From: Planctomycetota bacterium
Lineage (GTDB): Bacteria > Planctomycetota > Planctomycetia > Pirellulales > Lacipirellulaceae
DNA: 32,104 nt
Direction of reading: 5' to 3'
Assembly (NCBI GenBank): GCA_013152515.1
Contig: JAADGD010000105.1
Span: 1-32,104 of the forward strand
Shown here piece after piece: positions 32,013-32,104 of the stretch. The position numbers and the translations under genes were made by a program. Under the pieces are notes generated by a model, which did not search any database, was not told the DNA's origin, and saw only the letters and a list, made by a program, of their open reading frames with translations. The first letter of the stretch is position 1, and every line of letters starts with the position of its first letter.

Positions 32013-32104
32013 CATTCTAACTTCAATTGCGACACATTGCAAAAACCGAACCGCGCCCGTAAGGAAGCGTCCATCGAGTTTGAAGCCTGTTGGAACGCTT
32101 CCTT
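32013..32104. repeat. Nested palindromic element, core-hairpin copy 3 (cut by window end)
   Basis: Left outer arm 32013-32034 (…AACTTCAATTGCGACAC) matches the left outer arm of copy 1, and 32045-32070 is identical to its 26-base core arm. The right arm begins at 32095 and is cut at the window end. It directly follows the second propeller gene. Confidence 0.92.

Overview
The window looks like a chromosomal segment from a planctomycete, probably Pirellulales-like. This is inferred from content, not from a database match. The signs are: a secreted protein with the LEPR-XLL leader typical of planctomycete giant proteins; an ECF sigma factor coupled to a membrane Ser/Thr kinase with TPR repeats; long PQQ-type beta-propeller proteins fused to methyltransferase-like domains; a Tat-exported sugar-active-enzyme-like protein; frequent GTG/TTG starts; and many intergenic palindromic repeats.

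Layout. 1-1064 (minus): C-terminally cut LEPR-XLL/matrixin-like protein. 1279-5062 (minus): sigma factor and kinase pair. 5063-5573: nested palindrome. 5574-7193 (minus): sodium/solute symporter. 7194-8064: repeat-rich divergent intergenic region. 8065-8799 (plus): beta-carbonic anhydrase, whose 3' end overlaps convergent glnE (8751-11918, minus). 12085-13512 (minus): miaB. 13709-13894 (minus): small membrane protein. 14213-18019 (plus): PQQ propeller/methyltransferase-like/propeller/malectin-like protein. 18430-19959 (minus): Tat-exported TIM-barrel-like protein. 20687-28190 (minus): an eight-gene run. 28643-32005 (plus): second propeller/methyltransferase protein.

The eight-gene run (transcribed from 28190 down to 20687) reads as a molybdate or tungstate uptake and cofactor-sulfur-carrier operon. 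It encodes a membrane-anchored CxC protein, an FtsX/MacB-type permease and a LolD-type ATPase, then an oxyanion-binding protein made of two fused ModA-like domains, a ModB-type permease, a ModC-type ATPase, a MoaD/ThiS-like protein ending in Gly-Gly and a MoeB/ThiF-like protein. The core genes are joined by 4-base start/stop overlaps. The combination of a FtsX-type ABC pair with a tandem ModA and a MoaD/MoeB pair is the best candidate here for an undescribed system.

A second theme is the intergenic DNA. Nearly every gap longer than 120 bases holds a composite inverted repeat: an outer arm pair enclosing a different inner arm pair, sometimes a third. Inner and outer modules recur in different combinations, which suggests nested insertion or recombination of small palindromic elements. 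The two propeller/methyltransferase paralogs share a C-terminal four-cysteine signature with nearly constant spacing. No tRNA, rRNA, CRISPR array or transposase gene was recognised.
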